In this document: one piece after another, positions 1-8,281 of the stretch
Numbering within the stretch: the stretch's first letter is position 1
How the letters are laid out: every line of letters begins with the position of its first letter
DNA from: an uncultured Chloracidobacterium sp.
Lineage (GTDB): Bacteria; Acidobacteriota; Blastocatellia; Pyrinomonadales; Pyrinomonadaceae
Length of the DNA: 25,138 nucleotides
Direction of reading: 5' to 3'
NCBI GenBank assembly: GCA_937941715.1
Contig: CALDGX010000195.1
Location: 1 to 25,138 of the forward strand
Program-made: the position numbers and the translations under genes
Notes under the pieces: model-generated
Seen by the model: only the letters and a program-made list of their open reading frames with translations
Told to the model about the DNA's origin: nothing
Databases searched by the model: none

Positions 1-2
1 GC

Positions 3-1913
3 CCCGAGGCTCAGGTGGTCGCCAAAATGAACGAGGCGATCGCGATCGATCCGAAGCGAACGGAAACCTATTTAAGCCTGTCGCGATATTATGTGACCCG
101 CGAGATGGCTCGCGAGGCCGAAGACACGATCAAAAAGGGGATCGAGGCAAATCCTGGTTCGGTTGTCGGAGTGATCGAATACGGACGATTCCTGACCTTT
201 GCCGCTCGAAATTCTGAGGCCGAGGTACAGTTTCGAAATGCTATTGCCGTCGAACCGGCCAATATAGAGGCCCACGAAGCGATAGCGGATTTTTATGTGA
301 GTACGCGGCAGTACGACAAGGCAGAGAACGCCTATAAGGAACTGGTCAGCATTCAGGAAAACAGTCCTGAGAGCCGCCTGGATCTTGCCGAGTTCTATGT
401 GGTCATCGATCGGACCGATGCCGCCGAGGCGACGCTGTTACAGATAATCAAAGAATCGCCCGACTACACGCGGGCGCGTTATCGCCTTGGACAGATATAT
501 CTCGATTCCAAAGATTCGGCGAAGGTTACCGAGCAGGTCGATGCGCTTCTAAAGATCAATAACAACGATGTTGAGGCACTTATGCTGAGGGCCCGGGTCC
601 GAATGCTCGATAACCAGCCGAACGACGCGATCAGGGACCTCGAAGATATCCTCAAAAAGCACCCGAGCGAACGCGATGCGTTGTTTTACATCGCTCAGGC
701 CAAAATTACCGTCGGTCAACTCGATCAGGCAAAGGCTTTTATTGCTGATCTGGAACGCTTTCATCCGACATTCCTGAAGGCAGGATTGTTGAAGATCCAG
801 GCAGCGATGTCGGGCGGCGACACAGCAGGTGCACTTAAAATTGCCTCGGACCTTTATTCAAAGGCGGGTTCGGCGACCCCGAATGCGGAACTCACGGTCG
901 GAAGGCTTCAGGACCTGCAGATGCGTGCCCTTTCTGCCCGAGGTTTGGCGTATTTAGACCTCGGACGATTGGCCGAGGCAAAGGCCGACCTCGAAGAAAT
1001 TCTCCGAAAAACGCCAAATTCCGTTTCCGGAATGCTCAATCTGGCAAAGGTTTACATCGCCGAAAAGAAGCCGGCCGACGCTTTGGGCCTATACGAAAGG
1101 GCGATGAGTACGGACGGACGTAATTTTGATGCGTTGAGCGGTTTCGTGAGCGTTTCCGTCGCGATGGGCCAAACACGGCAAGCTCATTCAAAGCTGGATT
1201 CGGTCATGGCCGCCAATACCGGGAATAACGGGTTGCTGGCGGCGCTTCATTATTTGAGGTCCGGCGTATTCACCGCAGAAAAAGACCAGGCTTCGGCCGA
1301 GGCCGAACTTCGTGCCGCGATCGACCTCGATAACGGTTATCTTCCTGCATATTCGGCGTATGCGGCACTGCTGGTCGCCAGGAACGAGGTTGCCGCCGCC
1401 ATTCAGCAATATCGGACGATCGTCGAAAAGAACCCGACCGCACCCGTGTATACGCTTCTCGGTATCTTGGAGGATGCCCGCAGTGATCCGGCCGAGGCTG
1501 AAAGGTGCTATCGGAGGGCTTTGGAATTGTCGCCTGACTCGCCGATCGCCGCCAACAATCTGGCGTGGCTGATCGCTGAGAACCAGGGCAATCTGGACGA
1601 AGCACTGCAACTCGCGGCGGCTTCGGTGAATCGAAATCCGGACGTTGCGGGCTTTTACGACACGTTGGGTTATGTGTATCTGAAAAAGGGACTGTATCTG
1701 CCGGCGGTCGAACAGCTTCGAAAAGCGGTTGCGATGGATGAAAAGGCGGGCAGCAAGGCTGCCTCCGGATATCGCGTCCGACTGGCGATGGCGCTTGCGT
1801 CGGCGGGCGACAAGTCAGGTGCTCGGCGTGAAGCCGAAGCATCACTGAGGGATCAAACGGCGCTTAGCCAAAGTGAGGCGAATGACGCCAAACGCGTGCT
1901 CGAATCACTTTGA
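3..1913 (+). CDS. TPR-repeat protein, 5' partial (PrsT-like, exopolysaccharide/PEP-CTERM locus)
   Basis: The frame is open to the left edge (codons before the first internal GTG at 15 read Pro-Glu-Ala-Gln), so the gene starts outside the window and at least 636 residues are present. The protein is almost entirely tandem 34-residue helical repeats. Typical TPR signatures recur, such as A-x-x-x-Y/F near helix A and paired acidic-Pro turns (AIAIDPKR, ALELSPDSP, ASVNRNPD). No signal peptide is visible because the N-terminus is missing. Large TPR lipoproteins of the PrsT type accompany exosortase/PEP-CTERM exopolysaccharide loci, and the genes that follow are the standard partners of such a locus, so a periplasmic scaffold role in polysaccharide assembly is inferred. 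The stop lies 18 nt before the next start, consistent with one transcript. The TPR call is firm; the PrsT assignment is from context. Confidence 0.85.
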   Translation, partial: PEAQVVAKMNEAIAIDPKRTETYLSLSRYYVTREMAREAEDTIKKGIEANPGSVVGVIEYGRFLTFAARNSEAEVQFRNAIAVEPANIEAHEAIADFYVSTRQYDKAENAYKELVSIQENSPESRLDLAEFYVVIDRTDAAEATLLQIIKESPDYTRARYRLGQIYLDSKDSAKVTEQVDALLKINNNDVEALMLRARVRMLDNQPNDAIRDLEDILKKHPSERDALFYIAQAKITVGQLDQAKAFIADLERFHPTFLKAGLLKIQAAMSGGDTAGALKIASDLYSKAGSATPNAELTVGRLQDLQMRALSARGLAYLDLGRLAEAKADLEEILRKTPNSVSGMLNLAKVYIAEKKPADALGLYERAMSTDGRNFDALSGFVSVSVAMGQTRQAHSKLDSVMAANTGNNGLLAALHYLRSGVFTAEKDQASAEAELRAAIDLDNGYLPAYSAYAALLVARNEVAAAIQQYRTIVEKNPTAPVYTLLGILEDARSDPAEAERCYRRALELSPDSPIAANNLAWLIAENQGNLDEALQLAAASVNRNPDVAGFYDTLGYVYLKKGLYLPAVEQLRKAVAMDEKAGSKAASGYRVRLAMALASAGDKSGARREAEASLRDQTALSQSEANDAKRVLESL

Positions 1914-1931
1914 GGAACTGGTGATTGAAAG

Positions 1932-2120
1932 ATGTATTTTGTGTTAGCACTACTATTTGATGTCGCGACGATCGAGGGACTGATCACACGGATCCCCGAG
2001 GCGGCCGGACTGATGGCGTTTGGAGTGATCCTGATCGTTGGGGCCGGTCTTTTGCGGTGGGCTCTGCGGACCAAAGAAGATCGTAAGACTGACAAACAGA
2101 TGAGAGATTCGATCTCGTAA
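1932..2120 (+). CDS. 62-residue membrane microprotein with PEP-CTERM-like tail
   Basis: This small ORF lies between the TPR and Wzz genes, 18 nt after one stop and 24 nt before the next start, with a GAAAG just upstream of the ATG. The first 13 residues are hydrophobic. Residues 21-24 read Ile-Pro-Glu-Ala, followed by a hydrophobic span (about 26-41) and basic residues R42, R46, K48, R51 and K52. The order Pro-Glu, transmembrane span, basic cluster is that of PEP-CTERM sorting signals. Two things argue against a standard substrate: the 17-residue hydrophilic extension after the span, and the near absence of a mature domain ahead of the signal. It may simply be a small bitopic membrane subunit of the polysaccharide machine. 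I do not recognise a named family. Operon position and good spacing make a real gene likely. Confidence 0.6.
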   Translation: MYFVLALLFDVATIEGLITRIPEAAGLMAFGVILIVGAGLLRWALRTKEDRKTDKQMRDSIS

Positions 2121-2144
2121 TTATCTGATCGAAGGTGGACGAAA

Positions 2145-3803
2145 ATGAGTATTGAATTCAGACAGCGAAGTGCCGGGGAACTCATCGGCATCATCAAACG
2201 GCAAAAATGGCTGATCATCCTCCCGATGATCACGATGACGGCCGCGATCGGATATGTCGTGTACAAATTGCCGAGCATTTACGAGTCAACTTCTTTGCTG
2301 ACCGTCAAACCGCCGACCATCTCGTCGAATCTTGTTCAATCGTTAACGAATGAGGATCTATCGCAGAGGCTGCAGACCATCAATCAGGAAGTGCTCAGCC
2401 GATCGTCGCTCGAGCCGCTGGTCCAGAAGTATGACCTATATAAGGCTGAACGTGCCAACGGTATGCCGATGGAGCTCGTCGTCGACAAGATGTACAAGAA
2501 CATTAAGGTCGATCTGGAAGAAACAGGTAACGAGAAGGTCGCGGCATTTCGCATAAGGTATCGCGACCGCGATCCGCAGGCGACCCGCAATGTGACGGCA
2601 GAACTTGCCAGCAAGTACGTTAATGCACAGGTTCAGACGCAAACTGAGATCGCCGAATCGACCAAGGACCTTTTCGAACGTCAGCTGAATGAAAAGAAGC
2701 AGGCTCTGGACGAACTCGAAAAACAGCGGCTGGACATAATGACGGCAAACGTTGCGACACTGCCCGAATCCGAACAGGGACTGGTGGCCCAGCTAAGCGG
2801 GCTCCGCGACCGCGAGTCGAACATCATGAAAGAGAAAGAGTCTCTGATGAACGAGCGCGGGCGTCTCAGTGACGCGATCGGTGCCAATAACCGGCAGATG
2901 CGTTTGATCGAGGATTTTGGCGAGAAAGAGACTCAAGACACCGCTCGTGTCGCGAGCCAGATCGAGGATACGCCGGCATACGCCCAACTGGTTCAGAAAA
3001 GGGCCGATCTTAACGGGCAGCTCGATAATCTGCGAAAGGTCTACAAGGACAAACATCCGTCCGTAATTGCAAAGGAAAGCGAGATCGCCCGAATAAACGA
3101 GGAGATCGAGGGATTAAAGAAAAACTCTGACCGACGTGTTCAAACCGCCACGCAGGCGAGCGGCCGAAAGGCGGAACTGCAAAAGAAGAGCCTTGAGCTT
3201 GAAAACCAGCGTATCCAGGCACAGATCGGCCAGATCGAGCAGCAGATGACCGCCAAGGACGCGGACCTCAGGCAAAATGCGAGCCAGGTCGCCGCTCTTG
3301 AACAGCGGATCAACTCGATCCCGAACGTCAAAGTCGCTCTCGAGGGCATCACCGCACAGTATCAGTCGGCCAAGCAGACGTACGACGAGATCCTTAAGAA
3401 AAAGAATGAGGCCGAAACGGTCGTCGGAGTCGAGACCAATGCACAGGGTGAAACCATCCGTGTACAGGACCCGGCCAATGTTCCGCAATCGCCCGTCGCG
3501 CCGAAGCGTTTTATGCTCACGCTCGTCGGTTCAGGGATCGGACTTTTCCTTGGGCTGATCCTGGCGGCATTTTTTGAGATCCCGCGGTTGTTCAAGATAC
3601 AAAATATCGCTGACGCCAAACATTACACAGGCCTGCCCGTACTGGCTTCGGTTCCGCCGCTGCTCACACACGCCGAACGCACTTGGCTCAATCGTACGAA
3701 ATGGCTGAAATTAGCCGGCGGGGCTGTCGCGGCGATCGCGATCATTCCGCTCATCGTGCTGCTGCTGCAGATCACACGTTTATTGGAAAGGCTGGTCTCA
3801 TAA
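2145..3803 (+). CDS. Wzz/GumC-family polysaccharide chain-length determinant
   Basis: The 552-residue protein has the layout of a polysaccharide co-polymerase. An N-terminal Wzz domain includes a first membrane span at about residues 22-41 and a following YESTSLLTVKPP strand. A long Gln/Glu/Lys-rich periplasmic coiled coil runs from about 170 to 400. A Pro-rich segment (PQSPVAPKR) precedes the second span at about 456-478. A third hydrophobic segment near 520-543 follows a short LPVLASVPP stretch, as in chain-length proteins of exosortase-associated loci. There is no kinase domain; that activity is encoded separately two genes downstream. The GAAGGTGG at 2131-2138 gives a good ribosome site for this ATG. 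It sits in the inner membrane and probably sets polymer length with the downstream autokinase. Confidence 0.93.
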   Translation: MSIEFRQRSAGELIGIIKRQKWLIILPMITMTAAIGYVVYKLPSIYESTSLLTVKPPTISSNLVQSLTNEDLSQRLQTINQEVLSRSSLEPLVQKYDLYKAERANGMPMELVVDKMYKNIKVDLEETGNEKVAAFRIRYRDRDPQATRNVTAELASKYVNAQVQTQTEIAESTKDLFERQLNEKKQALDELEKQRLDIMTANVATLPESEQGLVAQLSGLRDRESNIMKEKESLMNERGRLSDAIGANNRQMRLIEDFGEKETQDTARVASQIEDTPAYAQLVQKRADLNGQLDNLRKVYKDKHPSVIAKESEIARINEEIEGLKKNSDRRVQTATQASGRKAELQKKSLELENQRIQAQIGQIEQQMTAKDADLRQNASQVAALEQRINSIPNVKVALEGITAQYQSAKQTYDEILKKKNEAETVVGVETNAQGETIRVQDPANVPQSPVAPKRFMLTLVGSGIGLFLGLILAAFFEIPRLFKIQNIADAKHYTGLPVLASVPPLLTHAERTWLNRTKWLKLAGGAVAAIAIIPLIVLLLQITRLLERLVS

Positions 3804-3846
3804 CCGTGACAGATCAATAGGGACTTTTGGTTCATAAGAGGAAAGT

Positions 3847-4932
3847 ATGTATAGAGAATTCTTCGGCCTTGATGATACGCCGTTCACATTGACGCCCGAC
3901 CCGCGTTTCATTGTATTTACGCCAAGTTACAACGAGGTGCTTGCGAGTTTGTACTATGGGCTCGAGAGCGCCAAGGGGCTGATCGTCCTAACGGGCGAGG
4001 TCGGGACCGGTAAGACAACCGCCCTTCGGTGGATCCTTCGCCGGCTTGATTCGAGCGTTCTGGCGGCATACGTATTCAATCCGCGCCTGTCGATCGACGA
4101 GTTTTATCATCACGTGACCCAGATGCTCGGGCTCAAAGGCTGGAATAACAAAGCGGAACTGCTCAGTTTGATGGGAAAGGTCCTCGAAGAACGCCATCGC
4201 CGCGGCCTTCGCACGGTCATCATTATTGACGAAGCTCACGAGTTGTCGGATTTCGTGCTCGAGGAGATCCGTCTATTGCTGAATTTTGAATCCGACAACG
4301 CCAAGCACCTGCAGATCGTTTTGACCGGACAGCCCGAACTTCGCGAAAAACTGAATCAGCCGAATTTGCGTCAGCTGAAACAGCGTGTGGCCCTGAGGTG
4401 CAATATGCACGCTTATCCCAACGTCGAGGAGGTCGAGCGGTACATCACCGAACGCCTCTTGATCGCGGGATCGAATCAGCCAAACGTCTTCACGAGGGAC
4501 GCGGTTGACCTGATCTTTCAGTGTTCGGAGGGGATCCCCCGCAATATCAACAATATTTGCGATAACGCGATGTTGACGGCATACGGAGCCGGAATGCAAA
4601 AGATCGGCCGCAAGATCGTCGAGGAGGTCGCCGAAAATCTGGATCTACTCCCGGAGGGAAGTCCAGCGTCGCAAAAGGCCGAAGGTGAACAGGCCCAGCA
4701 TGGCATCAGCAGCGACCCGGTCGAGGAATTGTGGAAAGCCGGACAAGCCGGAGCCGCAGCGATCAGGCCGAGAATGTTCAAGCCGGACGCCGATGACGCG
4801 AATATCATCGGTCAGGGGTCAGTGAACGCGGCTCGCAAACCGATGCGCGAACCTGATTACTTCGAACTTGACATCGATGAACTCGAACGCGAGTTAGAGA
4901 CCGAGAGCAAAGAGGTCGGGGGCTTTCACTGA
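3847..4932 (+). CDS. ExeA/GspA-like AAA ATPase of the exopolysaccharide locus
   Basis: The protein opens with the typical YREFFGLDDTPFTLTPDPRF segment of ExeA-like ATPases. Walker A is GEVGTGKT at residues 50-57 and Walker B is TVIIIDEAHE, with D128 and E129. A sensor-like LTGQPELR follows, and an Arg-rich QLKQRVALR region precedes the helical C-lobe (IPRNINNICDNA). Residues from about 275 onward form a low-complexity hydrophilic tail ending in an acidic patch (DYFELDIDELERELE) with no membrane span. AAGAGGAAAG directly before the ATG is a good ribosome site. Related ATPases sit between the chain-length gene and the tyrosine kinase in exosortase-type exopolysaccharide loci, as here. Its substrate is not known; an energy-coupling or assembly role at the inner membrane is inferred. 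Confidence 0.92.
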   Translation: MYREFFGLDDTPFTLTPDPRFIVFTPSYNEVLASLYYGLESAKGLIVLTGEVGTGKTTALRWILRRLDSSVLAAYVFNPRLSIDEFYHHVTQMLGLKGWNNKAELLSLMGKVLEERHRRGLRTVIIIDEAHELSDFVLEEIRLLLNFESDNAKHLQIVLTGQPELREKLNQPNLRQLKQRVALRCNMHAYPNVEEVERYITERLLIAGSNQPNVFTRDAVDLIFQCSEGIPRNINNICDNAMLTAYGAGMQKIGRKIVEEVAENLDLLPEGSPASQKAEGEQAQHGISSDPVEELWKAGQAGAAAIRPRMFKPDADDANIIGQGSVNAARKPMREPDYFELDIDELERELETESKEVGGFH

Positions 4933-4995
4933 CAAAGGCCGGTCCGGGCGGGCCGCCGCTGAGGCATTTACGCCGTACAAACGGAGTATTGGAAT

Positions 4996-6009
4996 ATGAG
5001 TATCCTAAAAGCATTGCAAAAGAAACGAGCCGAAGATCCTAACGGGACGGACTTGTTTGCGAATCCGAACGTTGTACCGTTCGACACGAGTAACCGCCGG
5101 CCGAATACGCCGCCCGAGCTCTTTTCGCAACCTGACCTGAGGATCGGCGGTCCGGGTTCGTCGTTCAATGGGCAGCCGGATTCTATGATCGGGACGGCAC
5201 TCCCTGATTTGGAAACGGGATTAACTGCCGGGGCAAAATTGAACGTCGAAAGCTCAGCGCGCTCGATCGTCAAGCAGCTTCCTGACTTTGTCAGTTGGAG
5301 CATTGACGCCGAGCGCGTTGAGCCTCGTCTTGTCGCGATCACTCACCCGAACTCGTCATACTGTGAAGAGTACCGCAGCCTAAGAACTCACGTTCTGCAT
5401 AAGAGCCAGCGAAAGAAACTGCAATCGATCGTGGTCGCGAGCGTGAATCCCAGCGAGGGCAAATCGATCACGGCACTAAATCTGTCGTGGCTTCTGGCTC
5501 AGACTGACGGTGTCCGTTGCCTCGTCATCGATTGTGACCTGCGTATGCCCAGTTTGGTCGACTATCTGGGTATCGAAGCGGAAAAGGGCCTTTCAGACGT
5601 ACTTACCGCGGATGCGTCGCTCAGCGATACCATAATTAGGCTTGAGCCGTCGGGACTTCACATTCTGCCCGGAGGCGAAGCCAGGAACGATGTCGCGGAG
5701 CTGATATCAGGCCCGAAATTCAAGCAAATTCTTGCCGAAGCCCGCGAAATGTTTGATTACGTGATCATCGACGCTCCGCCGCTCGGTATCTTTACCGATG
5801 CGACCGTTCTCATAAACCACGCAGACGGAGCGATGCTGGTCGTCCGTGCGAACCGTACGAAATACGCTTCATTGGAGCGCGTCCTCGAACAATTGCCCAA
5901 GGAACGGATGTTGGGTGTCGTGCTCAACCAGAGCGAGGACGTGATGGACGAGTCACACTATAACTACGGTTATTACAATTACAATCGAATTCAAGATCCG
6001 AATGGATGA
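4996..6009 (+). CDS. CpsD/CapB-family bacterial tyrosine autokinase (BY-kinase)
   Basis: The 337-residue cytoplasmic protein has the BY-kinase signatures in order. EEYRSLRTH at about 124-132 is the activator-facing helix. The P-loop is NPSEGKS (151-157). Walker A' is LVIDCDLRMP (about 176-185) and Walker B is YVIIDAPP (255-262). The C-terminus carries a tyrosine cluster at Y322, Y324, Y326, Y327 and Y329, the usual site of trans-autophosphorylation. The first 100 residues are a Pro/Asn-rich extension starting MSILKALQKKR. There is no fused Wzz domain, so the activator is probably the Wzz protein encoded at 2145-3803. Phosphorylation cycles of such kinases control polymer length and export. 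The start is supported by GGAG 11 nt upstream of the ATG. Confidence 0.93.
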   Translation: MSILKALQKKRAEDPNGTDLFANPNVVPFDTSNRRPNTPPELFSQPDLRIGGPGSSFNGQPDSMIGTALPDLETGLTAGAKLNVESSARSIVKQLPDFVSWSIDAERVEPRLVAITHPNSSYCEEYRSLRTHVLHKSQRKKLQSIVVASVNPSEGKSITALNLSWLLAQTDGVRCLVIDCDLRMPSLVDYLGIEAEKGLSDVLTADASLSDTIIRLEPSGLHILPGGEARNDVAELISGPKFKQILAEAREMFDYVIIDAPPLGIFTDATVLINHADGAMLVVRANRTKYASLERVLEQLPKERMLGVVLNQSEDVMDESHYNYGYYNYNRIQDPNG

Positions 6010-6019
6010 CAGGTGAAAA

Positions 6020-7411
6020 ATGGGTGCGGCCCGGCTTAGTCCACGCAAATTCTCGTTGATACTCGCTGATGCGGCCATTATTTATGGCGGCGTCATTCTG
6101 GCAATGTATCTCCGACTGGGCTGGGACGGTCCGCCATATGAGCTAAATGAACGTAACGGGTGGCTCAAGATCAGCCTCGTCACCGTTGTCTGTATCATCA
6201 ATCTGTACTTTTATGACCTGTACGACTACGTCGTGATGACGAATCGGCGCGAACTTCTGCTCCGGTTGGTACAGGCACTTGGCATAGCCTGGGCCCTGCT
6301 CGCCCTTCTGTTCTATCTTGCACCGCCGCTGATGGTCGGACGGGGTGTTTCGATGATCTCGGTACCGCTTGTGCTTTTGCTCCTGCTCGGTTGGCGGATA
6401 GCGATACACACCCTGACCGGCCACCCGGAGATCGGTGAAAAGATACTGGTCGTGGGTACCGGAAAGGCCGCAATCGACACGGCCGAGGCTGTCTGGGACC
6501 GCCGTGACGCCGGATATCGGATCGCCGGATTTGTTTCGGAGAATGGTGCCAAGCCTAAGGACAAATTAGGCAAGTCGGAGATACTCGGAAAGGCTATCGA
6601 CCTCGAGGAGATCATTCGAACCGAAGGCATCGATCGGGTCGTCATCGCTGTGAGAGAGCGCCGCGGGGCGTTTCCGACCGAGGCACTTCTTAAGATGAGC
6701 CTTGCCGGCGACGTCTCGATCGAAGAATGCACATCATTTTATGAGCGTATCACCGGCAAGGTACACGTCGATATGCTCCGGCCTTCGTGGCTGATATTTG
6801 CCGGGCGGCAGCGTGATACCAGACTGCGATCGGCCTTTCGCGAGGTCATCCATCGCGGTTTGGCATTGACGGGTTTGATCCTTTCGCTGCCGATCGCCAT
6901 TATTACCGCAATTCTGATCAAACTGACGTCCCGCGGGCCGATCTTCTATTATCAGGAACGCGTCGGCAAGAACGGCCATGTCTTCAATGTGATCAAATTC
7001 AGGTCAATGAAGGTCGATGCCGAGGCCGACGGTAAACCGGTCTGGGCCGCGTCGAATGACGAAAGGACGACATTTATCGGAAGTGTTATCAGAAAGATAA
7101 GGGTGGACGAGATCCCGCAGTTTTGGAATATCGTCAAGGGTGAGATGAGTTTTGTCGGGCCGCGTCCCGAGCGGCCACATTTCGTGCGGCAGCTTGCGCA
7201 GGAGATACCGTATTACGAACATCGACACCTGGTCGCGCCGGGACTGACCGGGTGGGCACAGGTCAAATATCCGTACGGTGCCTCGGTTGACGACGCGATC
7301 CAGAAACTACAGTACGACCTGTATTACATCAAGAATCAAAGTCTGACGCTGGACATCGTCATCGTCTTTGACACCATCAAAACGGTTCTGTTCGGAGCAG
7401 GGGCCCGATAG
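6020..7411 (+). CDS. Polyprenyl glycosylphosphotransferase (exopolysaccharide priming enzyme)
   Basis: The 463-residue integral membrane enzyme transfers a sugar-1-phosphate to undecaprenyl phosphate to begin repeat-unit synthesis. Four hydrophobic spans occupy residues 12-125. A Rossmann-like domain starts at KILVVGTGKAA (141-151). A fifth hydrophobic segment (282-301) anchors the catalytic domain, with KFRSM at 326-330, RVDEIPQFWNI at 361-371 and GEMSFVGPRPERP around 374-386. GLTGWAQV (about 408-415) and a DLYYIKN near the end complete the family pattern. Length and order match the WbaP/EpsE/WcaJ-type group. The ATG follows the kinase stop by 10 nt with AGGTGA as ribosome site. The sugar (glucose or galactose) cannot be told from sequence by eye. 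Confidence 0.95.
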   Translation: MGAARLSPRKFSLILADAAIIYGGVILAMYLRLGWDGPPYELNERNGWLKISLVTVVCIINLYFYDLYDYVVMTNRRELLLRLVQALGIAWALLALLFYLAPPLMVGRGVSMISVPLVLLLLLGWRIAIHTLTGHPEIGEKILVVGTGKAAIDTAEAVWDRRDAGYRIAGFVSENGAKPKDKLGKSEILGKAIDLEEIIRTEGIDRVVIAVRERRGAFPTEALLKMSLAGDVSIEECTSFYERITGKVHVDMLRPSWLIFAGRQRDTRLRSAFREVIHRGLALTGLILSLPIAIITAILIKLTSRGPIFYYQERVGKNGHVFNVIKFRSMKVDAEADGKPVWAASNDERTTFIGSVIRKIRVDEIPQFWNIVKGEMSFVGPRPERPHFVRQLAQEIPYYEHRHLVAPGLTGWAQVKYPYGASVDDAIQKLQYDLYYIKNQSLTLDIVIVFDTIKTVLFGAGAR

Positions 7412-7495
7412 CGATCGGCGGCGGCCTGCGGAAAGTTGGAATGATCGTTTGTTTATTTTAATGCGGGCGGATAACTGCCTGACATCAGTGAGATT

Positions 7496-8260
7496 ATGCG
7501 AACCAAGACGATTTTGACACTGGCGGCGATAACACTCTTTGGGATCGTCGGTCTGAAGGCACAAGAGGGCGGCGACGTCTCGGCGGCAAAGCCCGCGGCC
7601 GCCGCACCGGCGGCGACACCTACGCCCGAAGCGGCGATCGACGGTTCGCCTGAGGCCGCCGCGATCCTGCCGTACTACAACAACTACCTGAAGGAATATC
7701 GCCTCGGGCCGAACGATGTGATAACGGTAGAGGTTTTCGGCCAGTGTCCCGACTACTGCAAGACCGGTATCAACGTGCCGCCGACCGCACGTATCTCATA
7801 TCCGCTGATACGTGAAGGCGTGATGGTCGGCGGAAAGACCGTTGACGAGGTTGCCGCTGAGATCACCAAGAAGCTTGACGAGTTTATTATCGATCCAAAG
7901 GTGACCGTGACCCTTGAGAAAGCAATGTCGGCCCGCTACAGCGTTCTCGGCAAGGTGGTTTCGCCGGGCGTCCGCGTCCTCGACAGAAAAGTAAGCGTCT
8001 ATGAGGCTATTGTCGAGTCAGGCGGCGTCGCCAAGGATGGTGATGCCAAGAAGGTGTTCATTTACAGCTACAACGGGCAAGGCAAGGTCACTTCAAAGGT
8101 GGTCAACCTGCGAGATATCCAGGCCGGACGCGGCGAAATGGTCTTTTTGAGTCCGGGCGACCAGGTATTTGTTTCGGGTAAAGGGTTCAGTATCGACAAG
8201 GTCTTTGACATAATTTCAAAGGTCAGCGTCGCGAGAATGCTCTTCGGGAGCCCGTTTTAG
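7496..8260 (+). CDS. Wza-type polysaccharide export protein (Poly_export plus SLBB)
   Basis: The protein begins with a signal peptide (residues 1-22, likely cut after LKA). An Ala/Pro-rich linker (27-50) follows. The polysaccharide export domain starts at EYRLGPNDVITVEVFG and contains the usual VPPTARISYPLI and VDEVAAEITKKL stretches. An SLBB-like domain starts at RYSVLGKVVSPGV (about 142-154) and ends at FLSPGDQVFVSGK. There is no lipobox cysteine, unlike E. coli Wza, so it is probably a soluble periplasmic or outer-membrane-associated form. At 254 residues it is shorter than Wza and lacks the long C-terminal pore helix. Located at the end of the exopolysaccharide operon, it should help the polymer cross the outer envelope. 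The ribosome site (GTGAG) is weak. Confidence 0.92.
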   Translation: MRTKTILTLAAITLFGIVGLKAQEGGDVSAAKPAAAAPAATPTPEAAIDGSPEAAAILPYYNNYLKEYRLGPNDVITVEVFGQCPDYCKTGINVPPTARISYPLIREGVMVGGKTVDEVAAEITKKLDEFIIDPKVTVTLEKAMSARYSVLGKVVSPGVRVLDRKVSVYEAIVESGGVAKDGDAKKVFIYSYNGQGKVTSKVVNLRDIQAGRGEMVFLSPGDQVFVSGKGFSIDKVFDIISKVSVARMLFGSPF

Positions 8261-8281
8261 GCCGACAGGAACTAATTGACG

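Noticed and set aside
4933..4995. GC-rich repeat-like stretch between the ATPase and kinase genes
   Set aside because: The possible stem is only four G-C pairs without a T-run; it does not support a terminator or attenuator.
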